Source: Solibacteraceae bacterium (GTDB lineage: Bacteria; Acidobacteriota; Terriglobia; Bryobacterales; Bryobacteraceae). From it: 64,000 bases of DNA. A model generated the notes under the pieces. The model searched no databases. It saw nothing but the letters and a program-made list of their open reading frames with translations, and had not been told where the DNA came from. Both the position numbers and the translations under genes were made by a program. Positions 37,082-46,904 of this stretch are shown here, piece by piece (within the stretch, counting starts at the first letter, position 1; every line of letters starts with the position of its first letter). The stretch spans positions 62,001-126,000 of the forward strand of contig JAJPJX010000099.1 of NCBI GenBank assembly GCA_021324015.1. The letters run 5' to 3'.

Positions 37082-39415
37082 CTAATTCCTCAAGGGCTTT
37101 CCGGTTTTCAGCATGTGCTGCATGCGCTGCTGGGTCTTCGGCTGGCCGCACAGACTCAGGAAGGCCTCCCGCTCCAGGTCGAGCAGGTATTGTTCCGAGA
37201 CGGTCTGCTCGCCGGTGATCCGGCCGCCGCTCAACACGTAGGCCAGCTTCTCTCCTATTACGGTATCGTACTCGGTGATGTACTCGGCCTCACGAGCCAG
37301 GTAGATGCCGGTCTTCAGCAGGGCATAGTCGGCGTCGCCGCCGACGCGGATATCGGCGCGGGGCACGCCGGGCTTCCAGTTCGGGACCAGCGAAAGCGCC
37401 AGAGCCTTGGCGTCGGCGATGAGCCGCTCCGGATTCATGGAGATACTGTCCTGAGGGCGCAGCAAGCCGAGTTCGCGGGCCTCTTCCGCGGAGGTGGACA
37501 CCTTGGCGTATCCGATCAGTTCGAAGGCTTTCTTGGCGTCGCCCAGGCGCAGGAGGAGCTCTTTGCAGCCGCCGCCCGCGGGAATGACGCCCACGCCCCC
37601 CTCCACCTGCCCCATATATGTCTCCGCCGACGCCTGCACGCGGCCGGCGTGCAGAACGATTTCGCAGCCGCCGCCGAGGGTCAACCCGAAGGCCGCCGCC
37701 ACCACCGGTTTGGAGGCGTATTTCAAGGCCATGTTCACCTGCTGGAAGCGGCGGACGGCGCCCGCCAGTTCCTCCCATTCGCCTTCCTGCGCGGCCAGCA
37801 GGACCAGCATGAGGTTGGCTCCCACGCTGAAGTTCTCGCCTTCGTTGGCGATGATCATGGCCTGGAAGTTGCGCTCGGTCTCTTCGAGGCCCGCGCGCAG
37901 CATGGCGGCCAGGTCGTCCCCCACAGAGTTCATCTTGCTGTGGAACTCCACGCAGAGGACGCCGTCGCCCACGTCGATCAGGGAAGCACCGGCATTCTTC
38001 TTGACCACGCCGCGGGCGCGCTTCACGTCGCTCAGCACCAGGATGCCGGGGCGCTCCTCGAGAGGCTGGTAGCCGGCGCCGATCAGGTCGAAGTAGTCGG
38101 TATGAGGCGTGCCGTCCTGATCCGCGCGGCGATAGAAAGAGGTCGCCCCGGAGTAGAGCATCTTCTGCACGTTCTCCGGCACGCTGCGACCCTCTTTTTC
38201 CAGGCGGCTGACAGTTTCCCGGACGCCGAGAGCATCCCAGAGCTCGAACGGCCCCAGGCGGTTGGCGTAGCCCCAGCGCATGGCGCGGTCGATTTCGACT
38301 ACGCGATTGGAGATTTCCGGCACCATGGAGGCGGAGTAGAGGAAGACATCGCTGAAGAGCTTCCACAGAAACGCGCCGGCGCGATCGGGCGCGGCGATCA
38401 GGGTGCGCAGGCGCTGGCCAAGGTCCTCGATGTTTTTCGCGGCTTCGGCGGAGGGAAAACGAGCCTTCTGCGCCGGGTGGTACTCCAGGGTCTTCCAGTC
38501 GATGGCGTGGATCTGGCGGTCTTCGCCCTTGCCCACACGTTTGTAGAAACCCTGGCCGCGCTTTTCACCGAGCCAGCCGCGTTCGATCATCTTCTCGAAG
38601 AACGCCGGCAGCACGAAGCGGTCGCGCCAGGGGTCGTTGGGCACCAGCTCATGAAGGTTGCGCGTAACGTGCTCCCACACGTCCAGGCCGACAATGTCCA
38701 TGAGGCGATAGCTGGCGCTCTTGGGCAGACCGATGAGCGGGCCGGTCAGCGCATCCACCTCCTCGACGGTGAAATCATCTTCGACGGTCAGTTTCTGGAT
38801 GGTGGCGCCCAGGAAACTGCCGATGCGGTTGGCAATAAAATTGGGCGTGTCTTTACAGGGCACGACGCCCTTGCCCAGGCGGCGGTCGCAAAACTCGGCG
38901 GCGAAAGCCAGCACTTCGGGAAGCGTGTCGGCGCCGGGGATCATTTCCACCAGGTGCAGGTAGCGCGGCGGGTTGAAGAAGTGCGTTCCCAGGAAGTGCT
39001 GGCGGAACTCGGCGGGGAAACCTTCCGAAATTCTGGCCAGAGGGATGCCGCTGGTGTTGGTGGAGAGGATCGTGCCCGGCGCGCGGACCGCGGCGACTTT
39101 ATCGAGCAGCTTGCGCTTGATTTCCAGATCTTCGACGACGGCCTCGATGATCCAATCGCAGGCGCGAAGTTCCCTGAGGTGGTCTTCGAAATTGCTGGGA
39201 GTGACCAGGGAGGTGGCTGCCTGTGTAAAGAACCCGTTGGGCTTCTGCTTCAGCACGTTCTGAATGCCGTTCAGGGCCGCGGCATTGCGATTGGGCTGAT
39301 TGGGCAGCACCACGTCCAGAAGGAGTGCCGGATATCCGGCGTTGGCGAAATGGGCCGCTATGCGCGATCCCATGGTTCCAGCGCCCAGCACGGCGATTCG
39401 GCGGAGAGGCTTCAT
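37082..39415 (-). CDS. fadN: 3-hydroxyacyl-CoA dehydrogenase / enoyl-CoA hydratase fusion, FadN type
   Basis: 777 residues from ATG 39415. The NAD-binding dehydrogenase comes first (IAVLGAGTMGSRIAAHFANA; GTHFFNPPRYLHLVE; FIANRIGSFLG), and an enoyl-CoA hydratase-like domain comes last (about 490-700; MIIANEGENFSVGANL, GLTLGGGCEIVLHAGRVQA). This order is that of Bacillus FadN and the reverse of proteobacterial FadB/FadJ. It performs hydration and NAD-dependent oxidation of enoyl-CoA. It is first in the operon. The upstream spacer (39416-39515) shares a divergent region with the 39516 gene; I see no clear FadR-type operator. Confidence 0.93.
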   Translation of the reverse strand: MKPLRRIAVLGAGTMGSRIAAHFANAGYPALLLDVVLPNQPNRNAAALNGIQNVLKQKPNGFFTQAATSLVTPSNFEDHLRELRACDWIIEAVVEDLEIKRKLLDKVAAVRAPGTILSTNTSGIPLARISEGFPAEFRQHFLGTHFFNPPRYLHLVEMIPGADTLPEVLAFAAEFCDRRLGKGVVPCKDTPNFIANRIGSFLGATIQKLTVEDDFTVEEVDALTGPLIGLPKSASYRLMDIVGLDVWEHVTRNLHELVPNDPWRDRFVLPAFFEKMIERGWLGEKRGQGFYKRVGKGEDRQIHAIDWKTLEYHPAQKARFPSAEAAKNIEDLGQRLRTLIAAPDRAGAFLWKLFSDVFLYSASMVPEISNRVVEIDRAMRWGYANRLGPFELWDALGVRETVSRLEKEGRSVPENVQKMLYSGATSFYRRADQDGTPHTDYFDLIGAGYQPLEERPGILVLSDVKRARGVVKKNAGASLIDVGDGVLCVEFHSKMNSVGDDLAAMLRAGLEETERNFQAMIIANEGENFSVGANLMLVLLAAQEGEWEELAGAVRRFQQVNMALKYASKPVVAAAFGLTLGGGCEIVLHAGRVQASAETYMGQVEGGVGVIPAGGGCKELLLRLGDAKKAFELIGYAKVSTSAEEARELGLLRPQDSISMNPERLIADAKALALSLVPNWKPGVPRADIRVGGDADYALLKTGIYLAREAEYITEYDTVIGEKLAYVLSGGRITGEQTVSEQYLLDLEREAFLSLCGQPKTQQRMQHMLKTGKPLRN

Positions 39416-39515
39416 CAGATGTGTCCCAACGGTCGAGTCTAGCGCGAAACGCGGAGCGCGCGCAGCACGCGGGTTGCGGACGGTATGATAAGGTTTTGGT
39501 TGGCAATCTAAGTCA

Positions 39516-40535
39516 TTGGGTGCACTGACGAGCGAGGAGATCAATCCACCGCGGCGCAAGGTGCCGTCCTGGCTGCCGACAGCCGCGGGCTATACACTGT
39601 CGCTGGCGTCGCTGATCTGGGTTTTTCACGGCGTGAACTTCCGGCAGATTCTGTCGGATTTTCTGTCTCTGGACTGGCGGTACGTCACCATCGCGGTGTT
39701 GTGTGACCTGTCGGTGTACGTGGTGCACGGCTGGCGGTGGAACACCCTTCTTGCGCCCGTGGCGCAGTTGGGCCTCTGGCGCACCGTCCAGTCGATCTAC
39801 ATCGGCCTTTTCGCCAACGAGATTCTCCCGCTGCGCACCGGCGAGCTGATTCGCTGCTATTTGCTGGCGCACTGGAACAACCTGCATCTTTCGGTGATCA
39901 TCGCTTCGGCCGCAATCGAGCGCATCCTGGACGGGCTTTGGATGGTGGCGGCGTTCGTGATCACGGCCAACTTCCTGAAGCTGCCGGGTTACCTGGTGGA
40001 CGGAGTAAGGGTTCTGGCGGGCTTCCTGGCGGCAGCGGGCGCACTGCTGGCCTTCGTCATTTTCCACAAGCATCACGCGCACGCGGTGGTGCGCGAGAGC
40101 CGCTGGGCGGCCACGCTGCGGCACGTCGTCGAGGGCCTGCACACCATGGGGAAGGCGCAGACGTTCACCCGGACGCTGATGATCAGCCTGCTCTACCTGG
40201 TGCTGCAGATCGTCCCGGTTTGGGCGCTGATGCGCGGCTACGAGATGGACCTCTCGATCTGGGCGGCGGCGGCGGTGCTGATCATCGTGCGCATCGGAAC
40301 CGTGGTGCCGAACGCGCCGGGCAACGTGGGGCTGTACCAGGCCACCTGCGTGCTGGCGCTGGGGTTGTTCGGGGTGGACAAGACCACGGCCACCGGTTTC
40401 GCCTTCATGATGTTCGGCGCGCTCACCCTGCCGCTGCTCATCGGCGGCGCGGTGGCCGTGACCCTGACCGGGCTGGACATTCAGGAGATCCGGCGCCGGG
40501 CGCACAAAGGCCTGCACGCCGCCAAACACCACTAG
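39516..40535 (+). CDS. Lysylphosphatidylglycerol-synthase-type transmembrane (UPF0104) protein
   Basis: 339 residues with about eight transmembrane segments. Signature stretches of the LPG_synthase_TM/UPF0104 family: LPLRTGELIRCYLL near residue 108, SAAIERILDGLWM near 130 and GTVVPNAPGNVGLYQATCVLAL near 265. It lacks the C-terminal catalytic domain of MprF, so it resembles the flippase half. Relatives are often linked to lipid or glycolipid export. The start codon used is a TTG with no ribosome site; CTG 39525 or a later start cannot be excluded. TATGAT at 39484-39489 may be its -10 box. Confidence 0.75.
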   Translation: MGALTSEEINPPRRKVPSWLPTAAGYTLSLASLIWVFHGVNFRQILSDFLSLDWRYVTIAVLCDLSVYVVHGWRWNTLLAPVAQLGLWRTVQSIYIGLFANEILPLRTGELIRCYLLAHWNNLHLSVIIASAAIERILDGLWMVAAFVITANFLKLPGYLVDGVRVLAGFLAAAGALLAFVIFHKHHAHAVVRESRWAATLRHVVEGLHTMGKAQTFTRTLMISLLYLVLQIVPVWALMRGYEMDLSIWAAAAVLIIVRIGTVVPNAPGNVGLYQATCVLALGLFGVDKTTATGFAFMMFGALTLPLLIGGAVAVTLTGLDIQEIRRRAHKGLHAAKHH

Positions 40536-40594
40536 CGGGGCGTGGGCCGGCGCCCGCGTTGGCGGCTATAATGCGGTGTGAGGACCTGCTTATC

Positions 40595-41725
40595 ATGAAT
40601 CGGCGGGATTTTGTTCAGGCGGGCGGGGCGTTGGCTGCCGCCGGACTGACGATCGTGCAGCCAGGCGCGGTGCGCGGATCGCAGGCGAATTCGAAGATCA
40701 CCGTGGGCCTGATCGGCGTCGGTGGACGTGGCTCCTATGATGCCGGCATTTTTCAGGCGGACCCGCGGGCGCGCGTCACCGCGCTGTGCGACCTGTTCGA
40801 CGACCGTATCGAGACCGGCATCCAGAAGATCAAGCTCCAGAAACCGGCGGTATACAAGGATTTCGAGAAACTGCTGGGCTCCGATGTGGACGCGGTGATC
40901 ATCGCCACGCCGCCGTTCGAACATCCGCGTATGCTGGAGGCCGCCGTCCAGGCCAGGAAGCACATCTACTGCGAGAAGCCCATGGGCGTGGACCTCGCGG
41001 GCGCCCAACGTGTGATTGCTGCGGGGCGCAAGGCGGATCCGTCCAAATGTCTCTCGGTGGGATTCCAGCAGCGCTACGGACCGGTCTACCTGGAGGCCTA
41101 CAAGCGCATCCAGGAGGGGCAGATCGGCAGACTCTCCAACGCACGCGGCTTCTGGATCAGCGGCGATCCTTTCAAGCGCAAGCCCTATCCCGATCCGAAG
41201 GTGGAGAAGTTGCGGAACTGGTTCTGCTACAAGGACTACTCGGGCGACTTCATCGTGGAGCAGGACTGCCACAACTTCGACGTCTTGCACTGGTTCCTCA
41301 ACGCGCGTCCGATCCGGGCCGTGGGCATGGGCGGGACCAAGGTCCGTACCTCCATGGAGATCATGGACCACCTGACGCTCTCCTTTGAGTTCCCCGAGGG
41401 CATGCATGTCAACTTCGAGGCCAACCAAATCAGCCCGTCAGGCTTCAGCAAGGTCGGTGAGGAATTCACGGGGACGACCGGCGTCATCCTGACCTCGCGG
41501 GCGCGCATGGTTCACATCCGCGGGCCCAAGGATAGCGAGACCATCGAAAGCAAGCGCGACATCACCATGGACGGCATCGAAGGCTTCCTGGCGCGGATTC
41601 AGACCGGGCAGGTGGAGAACGTGGCGGAGCGCTCCGCCATCAGCACCTTGTTCGCGATTCTGGGGCGCACCGCGATCTATACCGGGCGCGAGGCTACCTG
41701 GAAGGGTGAATTCGGAGAGATATAA
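40595..41725 (+). CDS. Tat-exported Gfo/Idh/MocA-family oxidoreductase
   Basis: 376 residues starting with a Tat signal (MNRRDFVQAGGALAAAGLT). The Rossmann motif GLIGVGGRGSYDA and the catalytic EKP (HIYCEKPMGVDLAGAQ) are both present; DFIVEQDCHNFDVLHWFLNA supplies the His of the active site. Related exported members bind NAD(P) tightly and modify sugars in the periplasm. The promoter is probably TATAAT at 40567-40572 with GTGAGGA as a weak ribosome site. The PIG-L gene follows after 7 bp. Confidence 0.88.
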   Translation: MNRRDFVQAGGALAAAGLTIVQPGAVRGSQANSKITVGLIGVGGRGSYDAGIFQADPRARVTALCDLFDDRIETGIQKIKLQKPAVYKDFEKLLGSDVDAVIIATPPFEHPRMLEAAVQARKHIYCEKPMGVDLAGAQRVIAAGRKADPSKCLSVGFQQRYGPVYLEAYKRIQEGQIGRLSNARGFWISGDPFKRKPYPDPKVEKLRNWFCYKDYSGDFIVEQDCHNFDVLHWFLNARPIRAVGMGGTKVRTSMEIMDHLTLSFEFPEGMHVNFEANQISPSGFSKVGEEFTGTTGVILTSRARMVHIRGPKDSETIESKRDITMDGIEGFLARIQTGQVENVAERSAISTLFAILGRTAIYTGREATWKGEFGEI

Positions 41726-41726
41726 T
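41721..41726 (+). promoter_or_regulatory. -10 box before the PIG-L gene, leaderless geometry
   Basis: A perfect TATAAT, partly formed by the stop codon of the upstream gene, lies 6 nt before the ATG at 41733. No ribosome site precedes the ATG. The -35 region (CTGGAA) is poor. Confidence 0.4.
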
Positions 41727-41732
41727 CCCGTC

Positions 41733-42596
41733 ATGTTCCAGTTCCTTTTGTTGTTCGTACTGGGCGCGGCACTGGCCACGGCGCAGGATGGCAAACTGCG
41801 CGTGATCGCCTTCGGGGCGCATCCCGACGATTGCGACATCCGGGCGGCGGGCACGGCGGCCAAGTTTGCGGCCCTGGGACACCACGTGAAATTTGTCGCG
41901 GTGACCAACGGCGACGCGGGACACCAGAGCCAAGGCGGCGGCATGCTGGCCATGCGCCGCCGCAAAGAGGCCGAGGAATCCGCGCGGCGGCTGGGCATCA
42001 CCTATGAGGTGCTGGACAACCACGACGGCGAACTGCTGCCCACCATCCCGGTGCGCGAGCAGATCATCCGGCGCATCCGCCAGTGGAAGGCCGATATCGT
42101 GCTGGCGCCGCGGCCCAACGATTATCATCCGGATCATCGGTACACGGGGGTGCTCGTCCAGGACGCGGCCTACATGGTCGTGGTGCCGAACATCTGTCCG
42201 GATACCCCCGCGCTGTACAACAATCCGGCGTTCTTCTATTACGAGGACCATTTCCAGAAACCGGCGCCGTTCCGCCCGGACGTGGCCATCGATATCGACG
42301 ACGTTTGGGACAAAAAGGTGGATGCGCTGGATGCGCACGTCTCGCAGGTCTACGAGTGGCTGCCGTGGGTGGACCACAGGTTGGACCAGGTGCCCAAGGA
42401 TCCCGTGGAGCGCAAGAAGTGGCTGGCCACGGGCCGCGGGCAGCGCATCTCGCCGGCGGTGCGCAAGGCGCTGGAGAAGTGGTACGGCGCGGAACATGCC
42501 AGCCGGGTCCGCCATGCCGAGGCGTTCGAACTCTGCGAGTACGGATATCAGCCGGACGAGCAGGGTCTGCGGCGCCTGTTTCCCATGATGAAATAA
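41733..42596 (+). CDS. Exported PIG-L/LmbE-family deacetylase
   Basis: 287 residues with a signal peptide (MFQFLLLFVLGAALATAQ). The zinc motif AHPDDCD near residue 30 and the third ligand in DYHPDHRYTG near 130 are intact; the Asp of HPDD is the catalytic base in this family. PIG-L enzymes are zinc amidases that remove acetyl groups from GlcNAc-containing glycoconjugates, such as the mycothiol and bacillithiol precursors. Together with the adjacent exported Gfo/Idh protein, it suggests periplasmic processing of an amino sugar, which is inference. Confidence 0.88.
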   Translation: MFQFLLLFVLGAALATAQDGKLRVIAFGAHPDDCDIRAAGTAAKFAALGHHVKFVAVTNGDAGHQSQGGGMLAMRRRKEAEESARRLGITYEVLDNHDGELLPTIPVREQIIRRIRQWKADIVLAPRPNDYHPDHRYTGVLVQDAAYMVVVPNICPDTPALYNNPAFFYYEDHFQKPAPFRPDVAIDIDDVWDKKVDALDAHVSQVYEWLPWVDHRLDQVPKDPVERKKWLATGRGQRISPAVRKALEKWYGAEHASRVRHAEAFELCEYGYQPDEQGLRRLFPMMK

Positions 42597-42628
42597 CCGC
42601 AGACGAAACCGCCGTTCGGACAAATTCC

Positions 42629-44500
42629 ATGAGATCGTGCATTGCTTTGCTGTTCTCCGCCGCCCTGTCACTGGCGGCGCCCTACCAGCCCACCGCGGCG
42701 GAAAAGGCCCGGATTGCGGCGCGTCTTCGAGAACTCGAAGGGAAGATTCAGAAACTCCGCGCGCCGGATGATCTGATCGCCGATGTGGCGGTGTATGCCA
42801 AGGCGGCCGAGTGGATCCTGCGCTATCCCGAAGAATTCTTCACCCCGGCTTACGTGGCCAACGCCCTGGCGGAACTCGACCGGGGAATCGAGCGCGCCAA
42901 TCAGTTGGAGCGCGGCGCATCTCCGTGGACCCAACAGAAGGGCAGGCTGGTGCGCGGTTACCGCTCGCGCGTAGACGGCAGCATCCAGCCATATGGGATG
43001 ATCATCCCCGAATCGTATGACGGCTCGAAGCCCGTCCGGCTGGACGTGGTCCTGCACGGCAAGGGCGCCACGTTGAACGAGGTCAGCTTTCTGGCGGCGC
43101 ACGATGCGGCGGCGCCGGCGCCCGCCGGTCAGGATCACCTGCAACTGGAGGTGTTCGGGCGTACGAACAACGGGTACCGATGGGCCGGCGAGACGGACGT
43201 CTTCGAGGCGCTGGAATCGGTGCAGAAGCGCTACCGCATCGACCCGCGGCGGATTGTGCTGCGCGGATTTTCGATGGGCGGTGCGGGAGTCTGGCACATC
43301 GGTCTGCATTACCCGGACCGCTGGGTGGCGCTGGAAGCGGGCGCTGGATTCGTGGAGACCCACCGCTATGCCAAAATCGGCGCCTTACCCCCGTACCAGG
43401 ACGCGACGCTCTCCATTTACGACGCGCTGGATTACGCGCTGGACGCGGTAGACCTTCCGGTGGTGGGCTACGGCGGCGAGATCGATCCGCAGTTGGTGGC
43501 TTCGGCCAGCATCCGCGAGGCGCTGATGCAGGCCGGGTATCATTTCACGCCCGACGGGCTCAACTGGCGGGCCACGGACTTGCGCGCCATCTTCCTGGTG
43601 GGTCCGCAGACCCCGCACCGCTTCCACCCGGAGTCCAAGAAGATTTCCGACGAATTTCTGGACCGCGCCGCCGCCGAGGGGCTCCACGACCCCGAGCGGA
43701 TTCGCTTTGTCACCTACACGGAGCGCTACAACCGCTGCTTCTGGGTGACCGTGGACGAACTGGAACAGCAGTACCAGCGCGCGACAGTGGAGGCGCGGCG
43801 GAGTGGAGGCGCGGCGGAGGTCAGCACGAAGAACATCCAGCGGCTGACCGTCGCGGGGTCGGGTGAAGTGCGGGTCGACGGGCAGAAGTTCCCCGAGGCC
43901 GGCAGCTTCGAAAAGCAGGGCGGCGCGTGGCGGCCCGTCCGAGACTCGAAGCTGCACAAGATGCACGGACTCCAGGGGCCGATCGACGACGCTTTTCTGG
44001 AGCCGTTTCTGTGCGTGCGGCCTACCGGGAAGCCGTATCAGGCGAAGGTCAACGACTACACGCTCGGGGTGCTCGAGCGCTTCCGGAAGGAGTTTGCCAA
44101 GTTCTTCCGCGGCGACGTTCCGGTGAAGGACGACCGGGCGGTGAGCGACGCCGATATCGCCGGCCGCAACCTGGTGCTGTTCGGAGATCCCGGCAGCAAC
44201 CGGGTGATGGCGCGCGTGATCCGCAAACTGCCGGTGCGCTGGACGCGCAGCGGCATCGAGGTCGGCGGGCGCAAATTCTCCGTGGCAGACCACATGCCCG
44301 TGCTGATTTATCCGAATCCGCTCAACCCGAAACACTACGTGGTGATCAATAGCGGGCACACCTTCCACCAGAAGGACCTGGAGGGGACCAACGCGCTGCT
44401 GTTCCCGCGGCTCGGCGATTTCGCTGTCATCGGGGTGCCGGATGGCGAGGTCGCCACAGCCGGATTGTTCGATGAGAACTGGTCCTTACGCCCCGAGTAG
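42629..44500 (+). CDS. Secreted alpha/beta-hydrolase (prolyl-oligopeptidase/esterase type)
   Basis: 623 residues with a signal peptide (MRSCIALLFSAALSLAAP). A helical N-terminal region (20-120) is followed by a serine-hydrolase core: oxyanion loop DVVLHGKGATLNE, nucleophile Ser in VLRGFSMGGAGVWH, and candidate Asp and His further on (FWVTVDELEQ region, NSGHTFHQKDL). The long beta-rich C-terminal domain (390-620) looks like the lid or binding domain of large acyl-peptidases. The substrate is unknown. Its last 15 bp overlap the 3' end of the convergent UroD-like gene. Confidence 0.75.
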   Translation: MRSCIALLFSAALSLAAPYQPTAAEKARIAARLRELEGKIQKLRAPDDLIADVAVYAKAAEWILRYPEEFFTPAYVANALAELDRGIERANQLERGASPWTQQKGRLVRGYRSRVDGSIQPYGMIIPESYDGSKPVRLDVVLHGKGATLNEVSFLAAHDAAAPAPAGQDHLQLEVFGRTNNGYRWAGETDVFEALESVQKRYRIDPRRIVLRGFSMGGAGVWHIGLHYPDRWVALEAGAGFVETHRYAKIGALPPYQDATLSIYDALDYALDAVDLPVVGYGGEIDPQLVASASIREALMQAGYHFTPDGLNWRATDLRAIFLVGPQTPHRFHPESKKISDEFLDRAAAEGLHDPERIRFVTYTERYNRCFWVTVDELEQQYQRATVEARRSGGAAEVSTKNIQRLTVAGSGEVRVDGQKFPEAGSFEKQGGAWRPVRDSKLHKMHGLQGPIDDAFLEPFLCVRPTGKPYQAKVNDYTLGVLERFRKEFAKFFRGDVPVKDDRAVSDADIAGRNLVLFGDPGSNRVMARVIRKLPVRWTRSGIEVGGRKFSVADHMPVLIYPNPLNPKHYVVINSGHTFHQKDLEGTNALLFPRLGDFAVIGVPDGEVATAGLFDENWSLRPE

Positions 44501-45436
44501 GTTGACCAGCCGCATCAGTTCCGCGTCGGTCGAATCGTTGGGAACCGAACAGCCCGGGGTGAGCACGAACTTCTTGCCGGCGGCCTGCTGGGCGGTCTTC
44601 CACTGGGTCCGCAGATCGGCGGCGTCGAGCGAGCGATAGTTGCGCTCGTCCAGTCCGGCCATCAGCAGACCGCCGTAATGACGGCGCACCTGGGCCACGC
44701 CGACTCCTGTTCCGTGGGCCGAATAATTGATGGCCGCCGCGGGCCAGCCTTTGTAGAAGAGGTCCAGGTAGACCTTGTCGCCGTGCAGGTGCAGCGTGTT
44801 CAGCGGCGCCGCGGAGACCGCCTCGAAGATCATGCGGTCGAAGGGTTCCCCGAACTTGGCGTACTCGGCGCGGGTCTGGTATCCCTCGTTGGCGTTGGTG
44901 ATGGAGAGAAAGATGCCCGCAGCGCCGGCAGCTACGGCTTTCTTCGCATGGCTGGCCTGCGACCTGGCGATTACTTCCAGGGCATCCAGCAGGACCTGCG
45001 GCTTTTCCTCCTTCAACCGGAGTACTTCTTTCTCGGAAGAGAGCTTGCCGGCCACCTGCCAGGGATTGAAGAGGGTTTCGACGAAGTACGCCTCTCCCGC
45101 GAGCCCGGCGTTGATCAGTTCGAGAGCGCGGATCTGCTCGGGGAACGGGTTCGGCTCGAATTTGAGCTCGTACCATTTGCCGGCGGGCTTGGGGTAGGGG
45201 TAGTCGCTCATGACCTTCACCAAGTCCGTACGAAACTTGCGGTGGAATTCGAGCGTAGCTTGCGCGTGGCGCTGGCCGGGGTATTTTTCGAGCCCGAAAT
45301 GATGCCAGAAGCTGAACGGGACGCGATCGACATCGCGGCCCTCCAGAGCGCGGCGCACGCGCTCTTTGGCAGTCATCTTCGCCGCGCACAGAGGCGCGGC
45401 CGCGGCCGCGAGCAGGAAGTGACGGCGGGAGAGCAT
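44486..45436 (-). CDS. Exported uroporphyrinogen-decarboxylase-family protein
   Basis: 316 residues with a Tat-like signal (MLSRRHFLLAAAAAPLCAA). The body matches the UroD superfamily TIM barrel: MTAKERVRRALEGRDVDRVP, VLLDALEVIARSQASHAKKA, NTLHLHGDKVYLDLF and TPGCSVPNDSTDAELM. True UroD acts in haem synthesis in the cytosol and has an N-terminal RxPVW substrate site that is absent here; this protein is closer to the corrinoid methyltransferase (MtaA/CmuA)-like branch, though its export is unusual. The gene upstream (GlcD-like) ends 5 bp before its start, so they are probably co-transcribed. Confidence 0.75.
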   Translation of the reverse strand: MLSRRHFLLAAAAAPLCAAKMTAKERVRRALEGRDVDRVPFSFWHHFGLEKYPGQRHAQATLEFHRKFRTDLVKVMSDYPYPKPAGKWYELKFEPNPFPEQIRALELINAGLAGEAYFVETLFNPWQVAGKLSSEKEVLRLKEEKPQVLLDALEVIARSQASHAKKAVAAGAAGIFLSITNANEGYQTRAEYAKFGEPFDRMIFEAVSAAPLNTLHLHGDKVYLDLFYKGWPAAAINYSAHGTGVGVAQVRRHYGGLLMAGLDERNYRSLDAADLRTQWKTAQQAAGKKFVLTPGCSVPNDSTDAELMRLVNLLGA

Positions 45437-45441
45437 ACGGC

Positions 45442-46875
45442 TCAGTAGATCTGGCTGGCGCCGCTCAGCGCCGGCTGGCGAATTTCCAGGCAGCCCTTGC
45501 CCGTGGGCAGCACTTTACCCGGATTCAGGCGGTTGTCCGGATCGAACAGGAGTTTAAAATTGCGGATCAGGTTGAGGGTGTCCGCGCTGAACAGCTTGTT
45601 CATCAACTCGTTCTTCTCCATACCCACGCCGTGCTCGCCGGTGATCGAGCCGCCCACGGAGATGCAATACATCAGGATCTCTTCGCCGGCGCTCCGGGCT
45701 TTCTCGAGATCGCCGGGGAGACGCGGGTTGAACAGGATGATGGGGTGCATGTTGCCATCCCCGGCGTGGAAAATGTTGCTGATGGTGAGGCCGTACTTGC
45801 GGCTCACCTCGGCGATTTTGCGCAGCGTAGGCGCGATCTGCGTGCGCGGCACCACGCCGTCCTGCACGTAGTAGGTGGGGCTGACGCGACCGACCGCGCC
45901 GAAGGCGTTCTTGCGGCCTTTCCAGAGCAACTCGCGCTCTTCCGCGGTCTTGGCTACCCGGAATTCGCGCGCCCGGCAGCCCAGGCAGACCTCGCGGACC
46001 TGCTCGACTTGCTCTTCCACGATCTCCCTCACACCCTCAAGTTCGATCAGCAGCACCGCGGCGGCGTCCATGGGAAATCCGGCGTGGGTGGCTTCTTCGA
46101 CCATGCGCAGCATGACGCCGTCCAGCATCTCGACCGCCACAGGCGTGATGGCCCGGGCGGTGATCTCGGCCACGGTCTGGCCGCAGTCATCTGTCGAGTC
46201 GTAGATGGCCAGCAGGGTCTTCACCAGTTCCGGTTTGCGCATCAGGCGCACCACCACCTTAGTGACCAGGGCCATGGTGCCCTCCGAGCCGGTGAGCAGG
46301 CCGGTGAGATCGTAACCCGGGGCATCCAGTTCCTTGCCGCCGGTCGAGATCACCGTGCCGTCGGGCAGCACGAACTCGATACCCAACACGTGGTTGGTGG
46401 TGACGCCGTAAGCCAGAGTGTGGGGCCCCCCGGCGTTTTCGGCCACGTTGCCCCCCATGGTGCAGGCCTTCTGGCTGGAGGGATCCGGAGCGTAGAAATA
46501 GCCCTGGTTCTGGACGGCCAGGGTGATGTCGAGGTTGACCACGCCCGGCTCGACCACGGCGCGTTCATTCTCCAGGTCGATTTCAAGGATGCGCTTCATC
46601 CTGGCGAAGCCGACCAAAATGCCGCCTTCGCGGGGGATCGATCCGCCGCTCAGGCCCGTGCCCGCGCCGCGGCCGGTGACCACCACCCCGTGCTCCTTGG
46701 CGATCTTGACGATGGCCACGACGTCCTCGGTCGAGCGCGGGAAGACCACGATATCCGGACGGGCTTTGTCCACGCTGCCGTCGTATTCGTACAAGGACAG
46801 GTCTTCGGGACGGTCCAGGTAGCCGCGCGGGCCCAGCAGGGCCGCGAGCTTCTTCTTCGCCTCGTCGGGAAGCAT
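45442..46875 (-). CDS. glcD: FAD-linked oxidase, glycolate/D-lactate dehydrogenase (GlcD) type
   Basis: 477 residues from ATG 46875. The PCMH FAD-binding domain is complete: PDIVVFPRSTEDVVAIVKIA, VTGRGAGTGLSGGSIP, CTMGGNVAENAGGPH and GSEGTMALVT. The C-terminal FAD-oxidase domain has FHAGDGNMHPIIL and GGSITGEHGVGMEK. It oxidises glycolate or a related 2-hydroxy acid to the keto acid. GlcE and the iron-sulfur GlcF subunit are not in the window, so the electron path is unknown. A further upstream in-frame start is less likely because it reaches toward the tlpA-like gene. Confidence 0.88.
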   Translation of the reverse strand: MLPDEAKKKLAALLGPRGYLDRPEDLSLYEYDGSVDKARPDIVVFPRSTEDVVAIVKIAKEHGVVVTGRGAGTGLSGGSIPREGGILVGFARMKRILEIDLENERAVVEPGVVNLDITLAVQNQGYFYAPDPSSQKACTMGGNVAENAGGPHTLAYGVTTNHVLGIEFVLPDGTVISTGGKELDAPGYDLTGLLTGSEGTMALVTKVVVRLMRKPELVKTLLAIYDSTDDCGQTVAEITARAITPVAVEMLDGVMLRMVEEATHAGFPMDAAAVLLIELEGVREIVEEQVEQVREVCLGCRAREFRVAKTAEERELLWKGRKNAFGAVGRVSPTYYVQDGVVPRTQIAPTLRKIAEVSRKYGLTISNIFHAGDGNMHPIILFNPRLPGDLEKARSAGEEILMYCISVGGSITGEHGVGMEKNELMNKLFSADTLNLIRNFKLLFDPDNRLNPGKVLPTGKGCLEIRQPALSGASQIY

Positions 46876-46904
46876 GTCTTTAGTGTGGTACAGCCGGACG
46901 GGCG

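Noticed and set aside
36641-39442. Very long open frame antisense to fadN and fadA, and similar frames antisense to metH and the TPR gene
   Set aside because: Composition is that of a reverse-strand shadow in high-GC DNA, with no recognisable domains, while the opposite strand encodes complete known enzymes.
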